NCBI RefSeq assembly: GCF_965279545.1 | Contig: NZ_OZ257250.1 | Coordinates: 62,001 to 126,000 of the forward strand | Length of the DNA: 64,000 nt | DNA from: Methylibium sp965279545 | GTDB taxonomy: Bacteria; Pseudomonadota; Gammaproteobacteria; Burkholderiales; Burkholderiaceae_C | Direction: 5' to 3' | Shown here: one piece after another, positions 15,698 to 24,810 of the stretch | Layout of the letters: every line of letters begins with the position of its first letter | How positions within the stretch are numbered: the stretch's first letter is position 1 | Position numbers and translations under genes: made by a program | The notes under the pieces: model-generated | What the model saw: only the letters and a program-made list of their open reading frames with translations | The model's database searches: none | What the model was told of the DNA's origin: nothing

Positions 15698-17167
15698 TCA
15701 GCGCGGCGACGGCTCCAGGCGGTAGGCCGCCGCGTCGAAGTGGCGCGTGCGGCGCCGGAAACCGAAGGTGTAGCCCGGCCAGATGACGGTGTTGCGGCCA
15801 TTGCGGTCGAGGTACCAGCTGTGGCAGCCGCTGGCCCAGGCGGTGCCGGCCAGGCGGCGCTGCAGCTCCTCGTTGTAGGTGTCCTGAACCTCGCGCCGGA
15901 CCTCGGCGCTGCGCAGGCCGCGCTCGCGCAGCGTGCGCAGCGCGTCGCCGATGTAAGCGAGCTGCGACTCGATCATCAGCAGCATCGAGCTGTGGCCGAG
16001 GCCGGTGTTCGGCCCGGTCAGCAGGAAGAAGTTGGGGAAGCCGGCGACGCTGCTGCCGAGGTAGGCCTGGTTGGCGTGCTCCCAGGCATTGCGCAGGTCC
16101 TGTCCGTCGCGCCCGACGACGGTGCCGGCCGGCAGGCGCCCCTGCACGCGGAAGCCGGTGCACCACACCAGCACATCGGCCGCGCGCTCGCGGCCGTCCG
16201 TGGTGACCACGCCGTGCGGCGTGATCTCGCGGATCGCGTCGGTCACCAGCTCGACGTTGGGCCGTGCCAGCGCCGGGTAGTAGTCGTTGGACAGCAGCAC
16301 GCGCTTGCAGCCCAGCGTGTAGTCGGGGGTGAGCCGCGTGCGCAGTGACGGGTCCGAGATCTGGCGCGCCAGGTGGCGGCGCGCGGTGGCTTCGGCCACG
16401 CGCAGCCACTGCGGCCGCTTCAGCAGCGGGAACGCGCGCGCCTCGTGTTGCCAGTAGCTGGCAAGGCGGGCGAGGCGCTGCGTGAGCGGCCACCGCGCGA
16501 ACAAGCGGCGCTCCCAGCCGTGCAGCGCGCGGTCGGCCTTGGGCAGCACCCAGGCGGGTGTGCGCTGGTAGAGGTCTACGTGGGCAGCTTGCGCGGCGAG
16601 CTGCGGCACGAGCTGGATCGCGCTGGCGCCGGTGCCGATCACCGCGACGCGGCGCCCGGTGAGGTCCAGCCGGTCCGGCCAGGCGGCGCTGTGGACACTG
16701 GGGCCGGCGAAGCGCTCCATGCCGTCGATGCGCGGCAGCGCCGGGTTGCTGAGGCCGCCGAGCCCGGCGATCAGCACCGGCGCGCTGTAGCGCCGGCCGT
16801 CGGTGGTCAGGACCTGCCAGCGCCCGGCCGCGGCGTCCCAGCGGGCCTCGTGCAGCGCGGCGCCGAAGCGCAGGTGCGGGCTGAGCCGGTACTTGCGCAC
16901 GCAGTGCTCGAGGTAGTCGCGGATCTCGTGCCAGGGCGCATAGGCTCGTGTCCAGTGCGGGTTCGGCTCGAAGGAGTAGGAGTACAGGTGCGAGGGCACG
17001 TCGCAGGCGCAACCGGGGTAGCGGTTGTCGCGCCAGGTGCCGCCCACCGCGTCGGCGCGCTCGAGGATCGCGAAGTCGTCGATGCCGTCCTGCTGGAGCC
17101 GGATGGCCATGCCGAGGCCGGCGAAGCCGGCGCCGATGATCAGGACAGCGTGGTCTTGGACGCTCAT
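15698..17167 (-). CDS. flavin-containing (Baeyer-Villiger type) monooxygenase
   Basis: 489 residues from ATG 17167. FAD-binding GAGFAGLG lies at the N-terminus, then GGTWRDNRYPG. The fingerprint FAGPSVHSAAWP matches the type I Baeyer-Villiger pattern FxGxxxHxxxWP. A second Rossmann motif, VIGTGASA, binds NADPH. Such enzymes insert oxygen into ketones or oxidise N/S compounds, and the natural substrate is not evident. It converges with the pirin operon, so it is probably regulated separately. A longer start (17248) lacks family homology in its first 27 residues. Confidence 0.92.
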   Translation of the reverse strand: MSVQDHAVLIIGAGFAGLGMAIRLQQDGIDDFAILERADAVGGTWRDNRYPGCACDVPSHLYSYSFEPNPHWTRAYAPWHEIRDYLEHCVRKYRLSPHLRFGAALHEARWDAAAGRWQVLTTDGRRYSAPVLIAGLGGLSNPALPRIDGMERFAGPSVHSAAWPDRLDLTGRRVAVIGTGASAIQLVPQLAAQAAHVDLYQRTPAWVLPKADRALHGWERRLFARWPLTQRLARLASYWQHEARAFPLLKRPQWLRVAEATARRHLARQISDPSLRTRLTPDYTLGCKRVLLSNDYYPALARPNVELVTDAIREITPHGVVTTDGRERAADVLVWCTGFRVQGRLPAGTVVGRDGQDLRNAWEHANQAYLGSSVAGFPNFFLLTGPNTGLGHSSMLLMIESQLAYIGDALRTLRERGLRSAEVRREVQDTYNEELQRRLAGTAWASGCHSWYLDRNGRNTVIWPGYTFGFRRRTRHFDAAAYRLEPSPR

Positions 17168-17292
17168 GCACACAGCGAAGAATGCGGAGGCGCGACTGTA
17201 CGGGAAGCGGTCGTCGCCGATCGAGCTGCCCCTGCCCGCCGGAGACACGACGCCGGCTCGCCAACGACGAAGGCAGGCCCTAGCATCGCTTC

Positions 17293-18030
17293 ATGACGCT
17301 CTTCTCCTCGCTCTCCTTCTCGACGGTGTTGTCGCTGCTGCCGTGGGCCGACTGGGCGGCGGTCGGCTGGTTCTTCGCGGCCTGGGCCGGCTACGCCAAC
17401 TTCGCGCATCGTCGCGCGGCGACCCATGCGTCCATTCTCGGCTCGACCAACCGCATCCGCCGCCAGTGGATGCTGCAGACCACGCGCCGCGAAGTGCGTG
17501 TGATCGACGGCGTGGTGGTGCAGAACCTGTCGACCAGCCCGAGCTTCTTCGCGTCGACGACGATCCTGATCATCGGCGGCCTGCTGGCCCTGCTCGGCAC
17601 CTCGGACCGGGCGACCGAGCTGGTGCAGGAGCTGCCGTTCGCCACGCGCACGACCGCGCTGGTGTTCGACTTGAAGTTGCTGCTGTTGACGGCGGTGTTC
17701 GTCTACGCCTTCTTCCGCTTCACCTGGAGCCTGCGGCAGTACACCTTCGGTGCGCTGCTGGTCGCGTCGGCGCCCGAGGCGCGCGAGTTCGACGCACTGG
17801 GCGAAGCCGGCCAGGCCCAGCGTGAGGCCTTCGCGGACCGCGCGGGGCGCGTCGTCGGCATGGCGGCCGAGACCTTCAACGACGGACTGCGGGCCTACTA
17901 CTTCTCGTTCGCGGCGATCGGCTGGTTCTTCTCGCCGCTGGTGTTCGCGCTGGCCACGGCCGGTGTCGTCTACATCCTCTACCAGCGCGAGTTCCACTCC
18001 GAGGTGCTCGAAGTCCTGCGCGGCGGCTGA
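17293..18030 (+). CDS. DUF599 family membrane protein
   Basis: 245 residues with four hydrophobic segments. A first helix is followed by the charged block YANFAHRRAATHASILGSTN. Two central helices come next, then RFTWSLRQYTFGALLVASAP and a final helix before the C-terminus. This matches DUF599, a proteobacterial inner-membrane family of unknown function. It is divergent from the monooxygenase gene (125-nt gap) and convergent with the transporter ATPase gene. Nothing around it explains its role. Confidence 0.87.
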   Translation: MTLFSSLSFSTVLSLLPWADWAAVGWFFAAWAGYANFAHRRAATHASILGSTNRIRRQWMLQTTRREVRVIDGVVVQNLSTSPSFFASTTILIIGGLLALLGTSDRATELVQELPFATRTTALVFDLKLLLLTAVFVYAFFRFTWSLRQYTFGALLVASAPEAREFDALGEAGQAQREAFADRAGRVVGMAAETFNDGLRAYYFSFAAIGWFFSPLVFALATAGVVYILYQREFHSEVLEVLRGG

Positions 18031-18069
18031 GCGGCGCGGCGGCGCCGTGCCGTGCCGTCCCGTCCCGCT

Positions 18070-18840
18070 TCACTTCAAGCCGCCGGACAGGAAGGCGCGC
18101 AAGCGCTCGCTGCGGGGTTGCGCCAGCACTTCGTGCGGCGGGCCTTGTTCCTCGATCAGGCCCTGGTGCAGGAACAGCGTGTGGTTGGACACCTCGCGCG
18201 CGAAGCCCATCTCGTGCGTGACGACGATCATCGTGCGGCCTTCGGCCGCGAGATCGCGCATCACCTTCAGCACCTCGCCGACCAGTTCGGGGTCGAGCGC
18301 CGAGGTCGGTTCGTCGAACAGCATCACCTCGGGCTCCATCGCCAGCGCGCGCGCGATCGCGACGCGCTGCTGCTCGCCGCCGGACAGGTGCGCCGGATAG
18401 GTGGTGGCACGGTGGGCCACACCCACGCGCGCCAACAGCGCCTGCGCACGCTCGGTGGCCTCGGCCCTGCCGAGCCCCAGCACCTGCATCGGTGCCTCGA
18501 TGATGTTCTGCAGCGCGGTCAGGTGCTGCCACAGGTTGAAGGACTGGAACACCATCGCCAGCCGCGCGCGCCAGCGCTGCAGCTGCTTCGCGTCGCGCGC
18601 GCGCAGGCTGCCGTCGCGGTCCGGCACGAGGGCGAGTTCTTCGCCGCCGAGCAGCAGGCGGCCGTGGTTCGGCTGCTCGAGCAGGTTCAGGCAGCGCAGC
18701 AGCGTGCTCTTGCCGGAGCCGCTGGAGCCGACGACGGTGATCACGTCGCCGGCCTGCGCCGCGAGCGACACGCCCTTCAGCACCTCGTGCGTGCCGTAGC
18801 GCTTGTGCAGGTCGACGGCCTGGAGCTTGAGGTCGGGCAT
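18070..18840 (-). CDS. aotP: ABC transporter ATP-binding protein, basic amino acid type (AotP/HisP)
   Basis: 256 residues: Walker A GSSGSGKST, Q-loop, signature LSGGEQQR, Walker B VMLFDEPTSALDP and H-loop VTHEM. This is the HisP/AotP/ArtP class that energises import of arginine, ornithine, lysine or histidine. It is the last gene of the minus-strand run binding protein, permease, permease, hydrolase, ATPase. That is exactly the gene order aotJQMOP of Pseudomonas aeruginosa. It starts 3 nt after the stop of the hydrolase gene. Confidence 0.93.
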   Translation of the reverse strand: MPDLKLQAVDLHKRYGTHEVLKGVSLAAQAGDVITVVGSSGSGKSTLLRCLNLLEQPNHGRLLLGGEELALVPDRDGSLRARDAKQLQRWRARLAMVFQSFNLWQHLTALQNIIEAPMQVLGLGRAEATERAQALLARVGVAHRATTYPAHLSGGEQQRVAIARALAMEPEVMLFDEPTSALDPELVGEVLKVMRDLAAEGRTMIVVTHEMGFAREVSNHTLFLHQGLIEEQGPPHEVLAQPRSERLRAFLSGGLK

Positions 18841-18843
18841 GAG

Positions 18844-19959
18844 TCAGGCGCCCAGCAGCTTGCCGGTCCTTCGGGCCTCGCTGCCGGCCACCTTGGCCAG
18901 ACGGGTGCCCGCCATCACGAAGCGCAGGTTCTCGCGCGCATAGAGCAGGCCGTCTGTCGCGCTCGCGAGCACCGTCACCTGGCCGCTGATCGGGTCGATC
19001 ACGTCGACGATCACCTCACCTTCGCGCACCCAGTCACCCGGTCCGCGGTGCCAGGCGACGACGCCGCTGACCGGCGTGGTGACCGGCATCGAGCCGGCCA
19101 GCGGCGTGGCAGCGTACCTGAGCGACGGCAGTGGCGGCGCCTCGCCGGCGACGAGGCCGCGGTGGACCAGGAAGTCGATCAGGGCCTGCGCATCCTGCCG
19201 CGCCTGCGCGTGACTCACATCGGCCATGCCGCGCAGCTCGACGGTCACCGACAGGCAGCCCAGCGGCACGGGGCGCGCCGGGCCGGCCTTCTCGGCCAGC
19301 TCCCACCACAGCTGCGAGCAGGCCTCGTCGAAGGGTTGGTCGCCCGACTCGTTGGCCAGCAGGGTGGCCTGGGCACCCAGCAGGCGTGCCAGCGGCTCGG
19401 TCTGCGGCCACAGCGGCGTGCCGGTGTAGAGGTGCAGCACGGCCTCGGCATCGCAGTGCAGGTCCAGCACCACCTCGGCGTCGCAGGCCAGCGCGAGCAG
19501 GCAGCGGCGCTGCGCTTCCAACTCGGACTCGACCGTCAGCAGCGCCACCGACTCCCGCAGCGCGGCGCGCACCAGGGCTGCATTCGCCTGCGGATCGGCG
19601 CCCAGGCCTGGCTCGATGCGTGCCCACACCGCGTCGCGCAGGGCCGGGTAGTGGCGGTTGAAGTTCTCGCCGCTGGCGAGTTCGAAGCGGCCGATCGGGC
19701 TGCGCAGCAGCCACTGCGACAGGCCGATCGGGTTGGCCACCGGCACGACCACGACTTCGCCTCGCAGGGCGTCCCTCGCCTCGAGCTCGGCGAGGCGCTC
19801 GCGCAGGTGGTGCGCGACCAGCATGCCCGGCAGCTCGTCAGCGTGCAGCGAGGCCTGCACGTAGGCCTTCGCGCCGCCGGGCGGTCCGTAGTGGAAGCTG
19901 GTCAGTGTGCGAACGGTGCCGAGGCTGCGGCTCGGCAGGGGGTGGTCGCGGCGTTGCAT
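18844..19959 (-). CDS. cphZ: AotO/CphZ-like zinc hydrolase (annotated as succinylglutamate desuccinylase/aspartoacylase family)
   Basis: 371 residues; ATG 19959 has GGAG upstream. The M14-type zinc site is visible: HADE (His and Glu ligands, about residue 38) and LDLHCD (third His, about residue 165). A C-terminal beta domain follows (about 290-371). The position between permease and ATPase genes equals that of aotO. AotO-type proteins have been reported as cyanophycin dipeptide hydrolases (CphZ) that split beta-aspartyl-arginine. The adjacent cyanophycinase makes this assignment more likely than succinylglutamate desuccinylase (AstE), which would sit with other ast genes. Function is inferred from context. 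Confidence 0.8.
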   Translation of the reverse strand: MQRRDHPLPSRSLGTVRTLTSFHYGPPGGAKAYVQASLHADELPGMLVAHHLRERLAELEARDALRGEVVVVPVANPIGLSQWLLRSPIGRFELASGENFNRHYPALRDAVWARIEPGLGADPQANAALVRAALRESVALLTVESELEAQRRCLLALACDAEVVLDLHCDAEAVLHLYTGTPLWPQTEPLARLLGAQATLLANESGDQPFDEACSQLWWELAEKAGPARPVPLGCLSVTVELRGMADVSHAQARQDAQALIDFLVHRGLVAGEAPPLPSLRYAATPLAGSMPVTTPVSGVVAWHRGPGDWVREGEVIVDVIDPISGQVTVLASATDGLLYARENLRFVMAGTRLAKVAGSEARRTGKLLGA

Positions 19960-19979
19960 GGTGTCGGTCTCCGGGAAAC

Positions 19980-20669
19980 TCAGGCCCGCGGTCGCAGGTG
20001 CGCGAGCCAGCGGCGTTCGGCCGCATGCAGCGCGCCGACCAGCGCCAGCGTCAGCGCCAAGTAGACCGCACCCGCGGTGAGGAAGGCTTCGAAGGGCAGG
20101 TAGAAGCGCGAATTCACTTCCCGGGCGGCGCCGGTGAGATCGAGCAGCGTCACCACGCTGGCGAGCGAGGTGCCATGCAGCATCAGCACGACCTCGTTGC
20201 CGTAGGTCGGCAGTGCGCGCCGCAGCGCCGAGGGCAGCAGGATGCGCCGCCACACCTGCGCGCGCGTGAGTCCCAGCGCACGGGCGGCCTCGACCTCGCC
20301 GTGCGGCGTGGCTTTCAGGCTGCCGGCGATGATCTCGGTGGTGTAGGCGCAGGTGTTGATCGAGAACGCCAGGCAGGCGCAGAACCAGGCCGACTGCAGC
20401 CAGGGCCAGGCGAAGCTGCTGCGCACCGCCTCGAACTGCGCCAGACCGTAGTAGACGAGGAAGAGCTGCACCAGCAGCGGCGTGCCGCGGATCACGTAGG
20501 TGAAACACCAGACCGGGCCGTGCAACCAGCCTGACGCCGACACCCGCAGCACTGCGAGCGGCAGCGCCGCCGCCAGCCCTGCGGCGAGCGAGATCAGCAG
20601 CAACTGCAGCGTCGTCGCCAGGCCGCTGGCGTAGAGCGGTGCGCTCTCGACGACGGCCTCGAAGTTCAC
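19980..20669 (-). CDS. aotM: basic amino acid ABC transporter permease (AotM/HisM-like)
   Basis: 229 residues from a GTG start at 20669 that overlaps the stop of the preceding permease (GTGA). About five membrane helices, with the EAA loop EAARALGLTRAQVWRRILLPSALRR that contacts the ATPase, and VIRGTPLLVQLF typical of HisM/AotM. It forms the heteromeric membrane pore with the AotQ-like permease. A much longer upstream frame exists but its extra part is antisense noise over the neighbour. Confidence 0.92.
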   Translation of the reverse strand: MNFEAVVESAPLYASGLATTLQLLLISLAAGLAAALPLAVLRVSASGWLHGPVWCFTYVIRGTPLLVQLFLVYYGLAQFEAVRSSFAWPWLQSAWFCACLAFSINTCAYTTEIIAGSLKATPHGEVEAARALGLTRAQVWRRILLPSALRRALPTYGNEVVLMLHGTSLASVVTLLDLTGAAREVNSRFYLPFEAFLTAGAVYLALTLALVGALHAAERRWLAHLRPRA

Positions 20670-21355
20670 AGCGCACTCGTCCGGATGCCGACCGCGAGGC
20701 GCTTGCCCAGCAGCTTGAAGCCGAGTTCGCTCAGGCTGGTGATGGCAAGGTAGATCGCCGCCGCCGCCGCGTAGAAGACAAAGGGCTCGCGCGTTGCGCC
20801 GGCGGCCTGGGTGGCGCGCAGCATCATGTCGTTGAGGCCGATCACCGAGACGATGGCGGTGCTCTTGACCAGCACCAGCCAGTTGTTCGAGAGCCCCGGC
20901 AGCGCGTGGCGCAGCATCTGCGGCAGCTCGATGCGGCGCAGCACCTGCCAACGGCTCATGCCGCAGGCGAGGCCGGCTTCGCACTGGCCCGGCGCCAGTG
21001 CCAGGAAGGCGCCACGGAAGGTTTCGCCGAGGTAGGCGCCGAACACGAAGCCGATCGTCAGCACGCCGGCGACGAAGGGGTCGACGTCGAGGTAGTCCGC
21101 CAAGCCCAGCTGCTGCGCGAACGCATTGACCGCAAGCTGACCGCCGAAGAACACCAGCAGCATCAGCACCAGGTCGGGCACGCCGCGGATCAGCGTGGTG
21201 TAGGCCAGCGCACCGGCCTGCAGCAGCCGCGAGCGCGACAACCGCGCACTCGCGGCGGCCAGGCCCAGCACGCCGGCGATCGCCAGCGACGCGAGTGCAA
21301 CCGCCAGCGTCAGCAGCGTGCCGCTCAGCAGCGAGGGCGCATAGCCATGCAGCAT
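20666..21355 (-). CDS. aotQ: basic amino acid ABC transporter permease (AotQ/HisQ-like)
   Basis: 229 residues from ATG 21355. Membrane helices flank an LIRGVPDLVLMLLVFFG segment, and the EAA-like loop CEAGLACGMSRWQVLRRIELP is present, both typical of HisQ/AotQ. It pairs with the next gene to form the channel. It starts 37 nt after the binding-protein stop and overlaps aotM by 4 nt, which fits a translationally coupled operon. Confidence 0.92.
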   Translation of the reverse strand: MLHGYAPSLLSGTLLTLAVALASLAIAGVLGLAAASARLSRSRLLQAGALAYTTLIRGVPDLVLMLLVFFGGQLAVNAFAQQLGLADYLDVDPFVAGVLTIGFVFGAYLGETFRGAFLALAPGQCEAGLACGMSRWQVLRRIELPQMLRHALPGLSNNWLVLVKSTAIVSVIGLNDMMLRATQAAGATREPFVFYAAAAAIYLAITSLSELGFKLLGKRLAVGIRTSAL

Positions 21356-21392
21356 CGTGTCGGGACGGACGGCGCGTGCCGGGCTCGTGAGC

Positions 21393-22184
21393 TCACTTCT
21401 TCGGTGCTTCGCCGTAGACGTCGAAGTCGAAGTACTTGTCCTGGATCTTCTTGTAGGTGCCGTCGGCGCGGATGCCCTTGATCGCCGCATTGAGCTTCGT
21501 CTGCAGCTCGGTGTCGCCCTTGCGCAGCGCGATGCCGGCGCCGACGCCGAAGAACGTCTCGTCGTCGTAGAACGGGCCGACATAGCCGTAGCCCTTGCCC
21601 AACGGCGTTTTCAGGAAGCCGACGTCGGCGGCCACCGAGTCCTGCAGCGTCGCGTCGATGCGGCCGGCGGCGAGGTCGAGGAAGACCTCGTCCTGCTTCG
21701 TGTAGCGCACGATCTCGGCGCCCTTGAAGGTGGCGGTCGCGAAGCGGTCGTGGATGGTCGAGCGCTGAACGCCGATCTTCTTGCCCTTGAGGCCCTCAGG
21801 CGTGAGCTCCAGCTTGCTGCCGGACTTGGCGACCAGGCGTGCGGGCGTCTGGTAATAGCGGTCGGTGAAAGCGACGACCTTCTGGCGCTCCGGCGTGATC
21901 GACATCGACGCGACGATGGCGTCGAACTTGCGCGCCTGCAGCGCCGGGATCATGCCGTCGAAGTCCTGCTGCACCAGCGTGCACTCGACCTTCATCTGTG
22001 CGCACAGCGCGTTGGCGATGTCGATGTCGAAGCCCTTGAGCTGACCCGACGGCGTGACCTCGCTGAACGGCGGGTAGGCACCCTCGACGGCGATGCGCAG
22101 CTTCTTCCCGTCGGCAGCGAGGCCGGGCTCGGCTGCGAAGAGCACGAAGGCGGCCAGGGCCAGGAAGGAGGCGAAACGGGTCAT
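21393..22184 (-). CDS. aotJ: periplasmic basic amino acid-binding protein (AotJ/ArgT-like)
   Basis: 263 residues: a cleavable signal peptide of about 23 residues, then the SBP_bac_3 fold opening with EGAYPPFSE and GFDIDIANALCAQM, typical of lysine/arginine/ornithine-binding proteins, and ending KYFDFDVYG. It captures the substrate for the AotQMP-like transporter. Arginine, ornithine or the dipeptide beta-Asp-Arg are plausible ligands; the sequence alone does not decide. It lies 95 nt after the cyanophycinase stop on the same strand. Confidence 0.93.
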   Translation of the reverse strand: MTRFASFLALAAFVLFAAEPGLAADGKKLRIAVEGAYPPFSEVTPSGQLKGFDIDIANALCAQMKVECTLVQQDFDGMIPALQARKFDAIVASMSITPERQKVVAFTDRYYQTPARLVAKSGSKLELTPEGLKGKKIGVQRSTIHDRFATATFKGAEIVRYTKQDEVFLDLAAGRIDATLQDSVAADVGFLKTPLGKGYGYVGPFYDDETFFGVGAGIALRKGDTELQTKLNAAIKGIRADGTYKKIQDKYFDFDVYGEAPKK

Positions 22185-22279
22185 GCGGTCCTCGTGAGGT
22201 CGTTGGGGGAGGTGAGGGCGGCACTCGGGCCGGCACCGGACGCGATGCTAGCCGCTGCCGGGCGCATCGGGACCACCGC

Positions 22280-23602
22280 TCAGGGTGGCGTCGGTGCGAG
22301 CGGCTCGTAGTGGGGCACGACCGCGTCCGTGGCGGCAGCGGTCGCCGTGCTGTAGAGCGGGCGGGCGATGGTGATCGGCGTCACGTCGAGGTAGAGGTTG
22401 AGCACCGTGTAGTCCTCGCCGCCGAACGCGCTGGTGTACCAGCCGCGGCTGTCGGGACCGCGGCGCAGTCGGAATTCGAAACCCAGGTCAGGTTGCGGAT
22501 CGCTGGCGCGCGGCGTGCCGCTGAAGGCCAGCCCGGTCGACTCGGTGTCGCGGTTGTCGAGCAGCGAGCCCATGGCGTTGACGATGGTCGAATCGCCGAG
22601 CATGTCATTCTGGAACGGCGCACTCTCGAAGCTCGGCGCGAAGTCCGGCGAGGCGGGGTCGATCAGCTGGCCCTGCAACTTCTGGATCGAGGGCGTGGTG
22701 ACGCCACTGTGCAGGTCGTGGCGGTCGCCGCGGTCCAGGTAGGTGAGCTTGGCGTTGCGCAGGTTGAAGGCATCGAGCCGGCCGTCCTGCGAGGCAGCGC
22801 CCAGATCGACCAGCAGCACGCCCTTGCCGCCCACCACTTCGACCATGCCGTCATGCAGGATCGCGGCGGTGTTCTCCTCGACGCCGAGGCCCAGCCGGTA
22901 GCCCTTCTGCACCATCAGCGGGAGCAGCCGGCCGATGCGGCCGCGCTTGAGGAAGTGCTGGTCGATCAACAGTTCCGGTCCGACGAAGCCGAGCCCGCGG
23001 CCGATCTCCTGGCCTTCGTCGAGACGGCCGCGCTTGAGCACGCGCAGCACGTCGAAGGCGTCGCGGAACATGGTCTCGCTCATCACCGCGGCACCGGCAC
23101 TGGTGCCGGCCACCACGCCGCCGGCCCGGTACACGCTCCAGATCGCCTGCAGCAGCGGCGTCGGCTTGCCGTCGGGTTGCAGGGAGTCGGTGATGCGCGA
23201 CTGCGCACCCCCGGCGAAATAGATGCCGGTGGCCGCGAGCACCTGCTCGACCAACACCGGGTCATGCACCGCCTCGTCCACCGCACGGCCTTGCCATTCA
23301 GGCGCGACCGGCAAGGTCTGTGCCTGCGCGCCGTGGCGCTGCAGGGCGTCGACGACCATCTCGCCGGTCTTTTCGGGCGCCGACGAGGCGGCAGGAATGA
23401 CCACCCAGCGTGAACCGAGCCCCCCTGACAGCTGCACCAGCCGCGACCAGACGGCCGTGTTGTCGTACTTCAGCTCGCCACCGATCGGCACCGCATAGCC
23501 TTGGGGCGGCGGATCCGCTGCCACCGGACCGGCGACGGCCGCCGCGGTGAGGGCGAGGGCAGTGGCCAGCGCGGCGAACCGCCGGCCGGCGATTCGCACC
23601 AT
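22280..23602 (-). CDS. secreted cyanophycinase (peptidase S51 family)
   Basis: 440 residues from ATG 23602, chosen because it gives a clean signal peptide (positive MVRIAGRR, hydrophobic Ala/Leu core, cleavage near VAADPPP). The catalytic Ser lies in GTSAGAAVM, as in cyanophycinases, with GGELKYDN near the mature N-terminus and GLGVEENTAA later. It should cleave the storage polymer cyanophycin to beta-Asp-Arg dipeptides outside the cytoplasm, like the exported CphE type. An in-frame ATG at 23701 would give a longer N-terminus. It is followed by the aot-type import genes. Confidence 0.9.
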   Translation of the reverse strand: MVRIAGRRFAALATALALTAAAVAGPVAADPPPQGYAVPIGGELKYDNTAVWSRLVQLSGGLGSRWVVIPAASSAPEKTGEMVVDALQRHGAQAQTLPVAPEWQGRAVDEAVHDPVLVEQVLAATGIYFAGGAQSRITDSLQPDGKPTPLLQAIWSVYRAGGVVAGTSAGAAVMSETMFRDAFDVLRVLKRGRLDEGQEIGRGLGFVGPELLIDQHFLKRGRIGRLLPLMVQKGYRLGLGVEENTAAILHDGMVEVVGGKGVLLVDLGAASQDGRLDAFNLRNAKLTYLDRGDRHDLHSGVTTPSIQKLQGQLIDPASPDFAPSFESAPFQNDMLGDSTIVNAMGSLLDNRDTESTGLAFSGTPRASDPQPDLGFEFRLRRGPDSRGWYTSAFGGEDYTVLNLYLDVTPITIARPLYSTATAAATDAVVPHYEPLAPTPP

Positions 23603-23864
23603 CCCGGCTCTTTCCCGGAGTGACGGGCCGAACGCAGCAGCGAGCAGGATGGCCGGCATGATGATCAAGCCTCCGGTGATGGCGCGTTGCAGGGCTTCCA
23701 TCTTGGCATCGAAGTGACGGCCCGCCGTCACATGCAGGTGCAAATTGCGGCAGGTATCACGCTGGAGCAAGTCCTGCGCCTGGGCGCGGCCGACGATGCG
23801 GGCCCCAGAGCCCCCGCTTCCCCGTAACCGGTGGAGACGGAGCGAGTTCTGCCGCAGGCTGCGC

Positions 23865-24611
23865 TCAGGCGGGCGAAGGCTGCAGGCGGGCGTCGAGCGT
23901 GCCACGTTCGTCGAACACGAAGCAGCCGCCTTCGTAGTGGTGCCCGCCCACGGTCTCGAAGTACTGCAGGATGCCGCCGTCGAGCTGCAGCACATGCTCG
24001 AGGCCCTGCTCGCGCATCAGCAGCGCGGCCTTCTCGCAGCGGATGCCGCCGGTGCAATAGCTCACCACGGTCTTGCCTTCGAGCGTTGCACGGTGCGCCG
24101 CCAGCGCCGCGGGGAAGTCGCCGAAGCGTTCGAGCCGCCAGTCGAGTGCGCCGACGAAGCGCCCCGCGTCGACTTCGAAGCCGTTGCGCGTGTCGAGCAT
24201 CAGCAGTGGTCGACCGGCTTCGCAGCGTCCGGCGTCGAGCCAGCGCGCCAGGGTGGTGCTGTCCAGCGCTGGCGCACGGGCCGCGGCCGGGCGGATCGTC
24301 GGATGGTCCATGCGGATGATTTCACGCTTGAGCTTGACGCGCAGGCGCCGGAACGGCTGCGTCCGGCTCCAGCTTTCCTTGGCGTGCAGGTCGGCGAAGC
24401 GCCTGTCGCGCCGCAGCATGGACAGGAATGCGCGTGCCGCCGCCGCGTCCCCGGCGAGAAAGAAGTTGATGCCTTCCTCGGCCAGCAAGATGCTGCCCTT
24501 CAGCGCGGCGGCTTGCGCCTCTTCCATCAGCCGCGCGCGCAGCAGCGCAGGATCTTCGAGCGTGACGAACTTGTAGGCGGCGAGGTTGAGAATGGATGCA
24601 GCGGCAGACAT
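23865..24611 (-). CDS. trhO: tRNA uridine(34) hydroxylase, rhodanese family
   Basis: 248 residues from ATG 24611. The N-terminal acylphosphatase-like domain (YKFVTLED...) is followed by a rhodanese domain with the catalytic Cys loop CTGGIRCEKA and LLDTRNGFE-type start of that domain. TrhO (formerly YceA/UPF0176) makes 5-hydroxyuridine at tRNA position 34 with O2. The proteobacterial C-terminal extension is shorter than in E. coli. It is divergent from a small membrane-protein gene. The 262 nt between it and the cyanophycinase start show nothing convincing. Confidence 0.9.
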   Translation of the reverse strand: MSAAASILNLAAYKFVTLEDPALLRARLMEEAQAAALKGSILLAEEGINFFLAGDAAAARAFLSMLRRDRRFADLHAKESWSRTQPFRRLRVKLKREIIRMDHPTIRPAAARAPALDSTTLARWLDAGRCEAGRPLLMLDTRNGFEVDAGRFVGALDWRLERFGDFPAALAAHRATLEGKTVVSYCTGGIRCEKAALLMREQGLEHVLQLDGGILQYFETVGGHHYEGGCFVFDERGTLDARLQPSPA

Positions 24612-24810
24612 GGGCCCGATTGTAGAAAACGTCATGCCCGAGAGCGGCCGCGATGCACCGCAAGCGTGCGTTCGACGCGGCCGATGCCGGAGCCGCCGTG
24701 ACCGATTGCCGTTCGGGGTGTTGCGCGCCCTGCAATCGTGGGGTGTCCCGTCGCTGTCGATTCGCTACCTTATCGCCAAGGCAATTCATCGCCGGACAAG
24801 GAGCGCGGAC

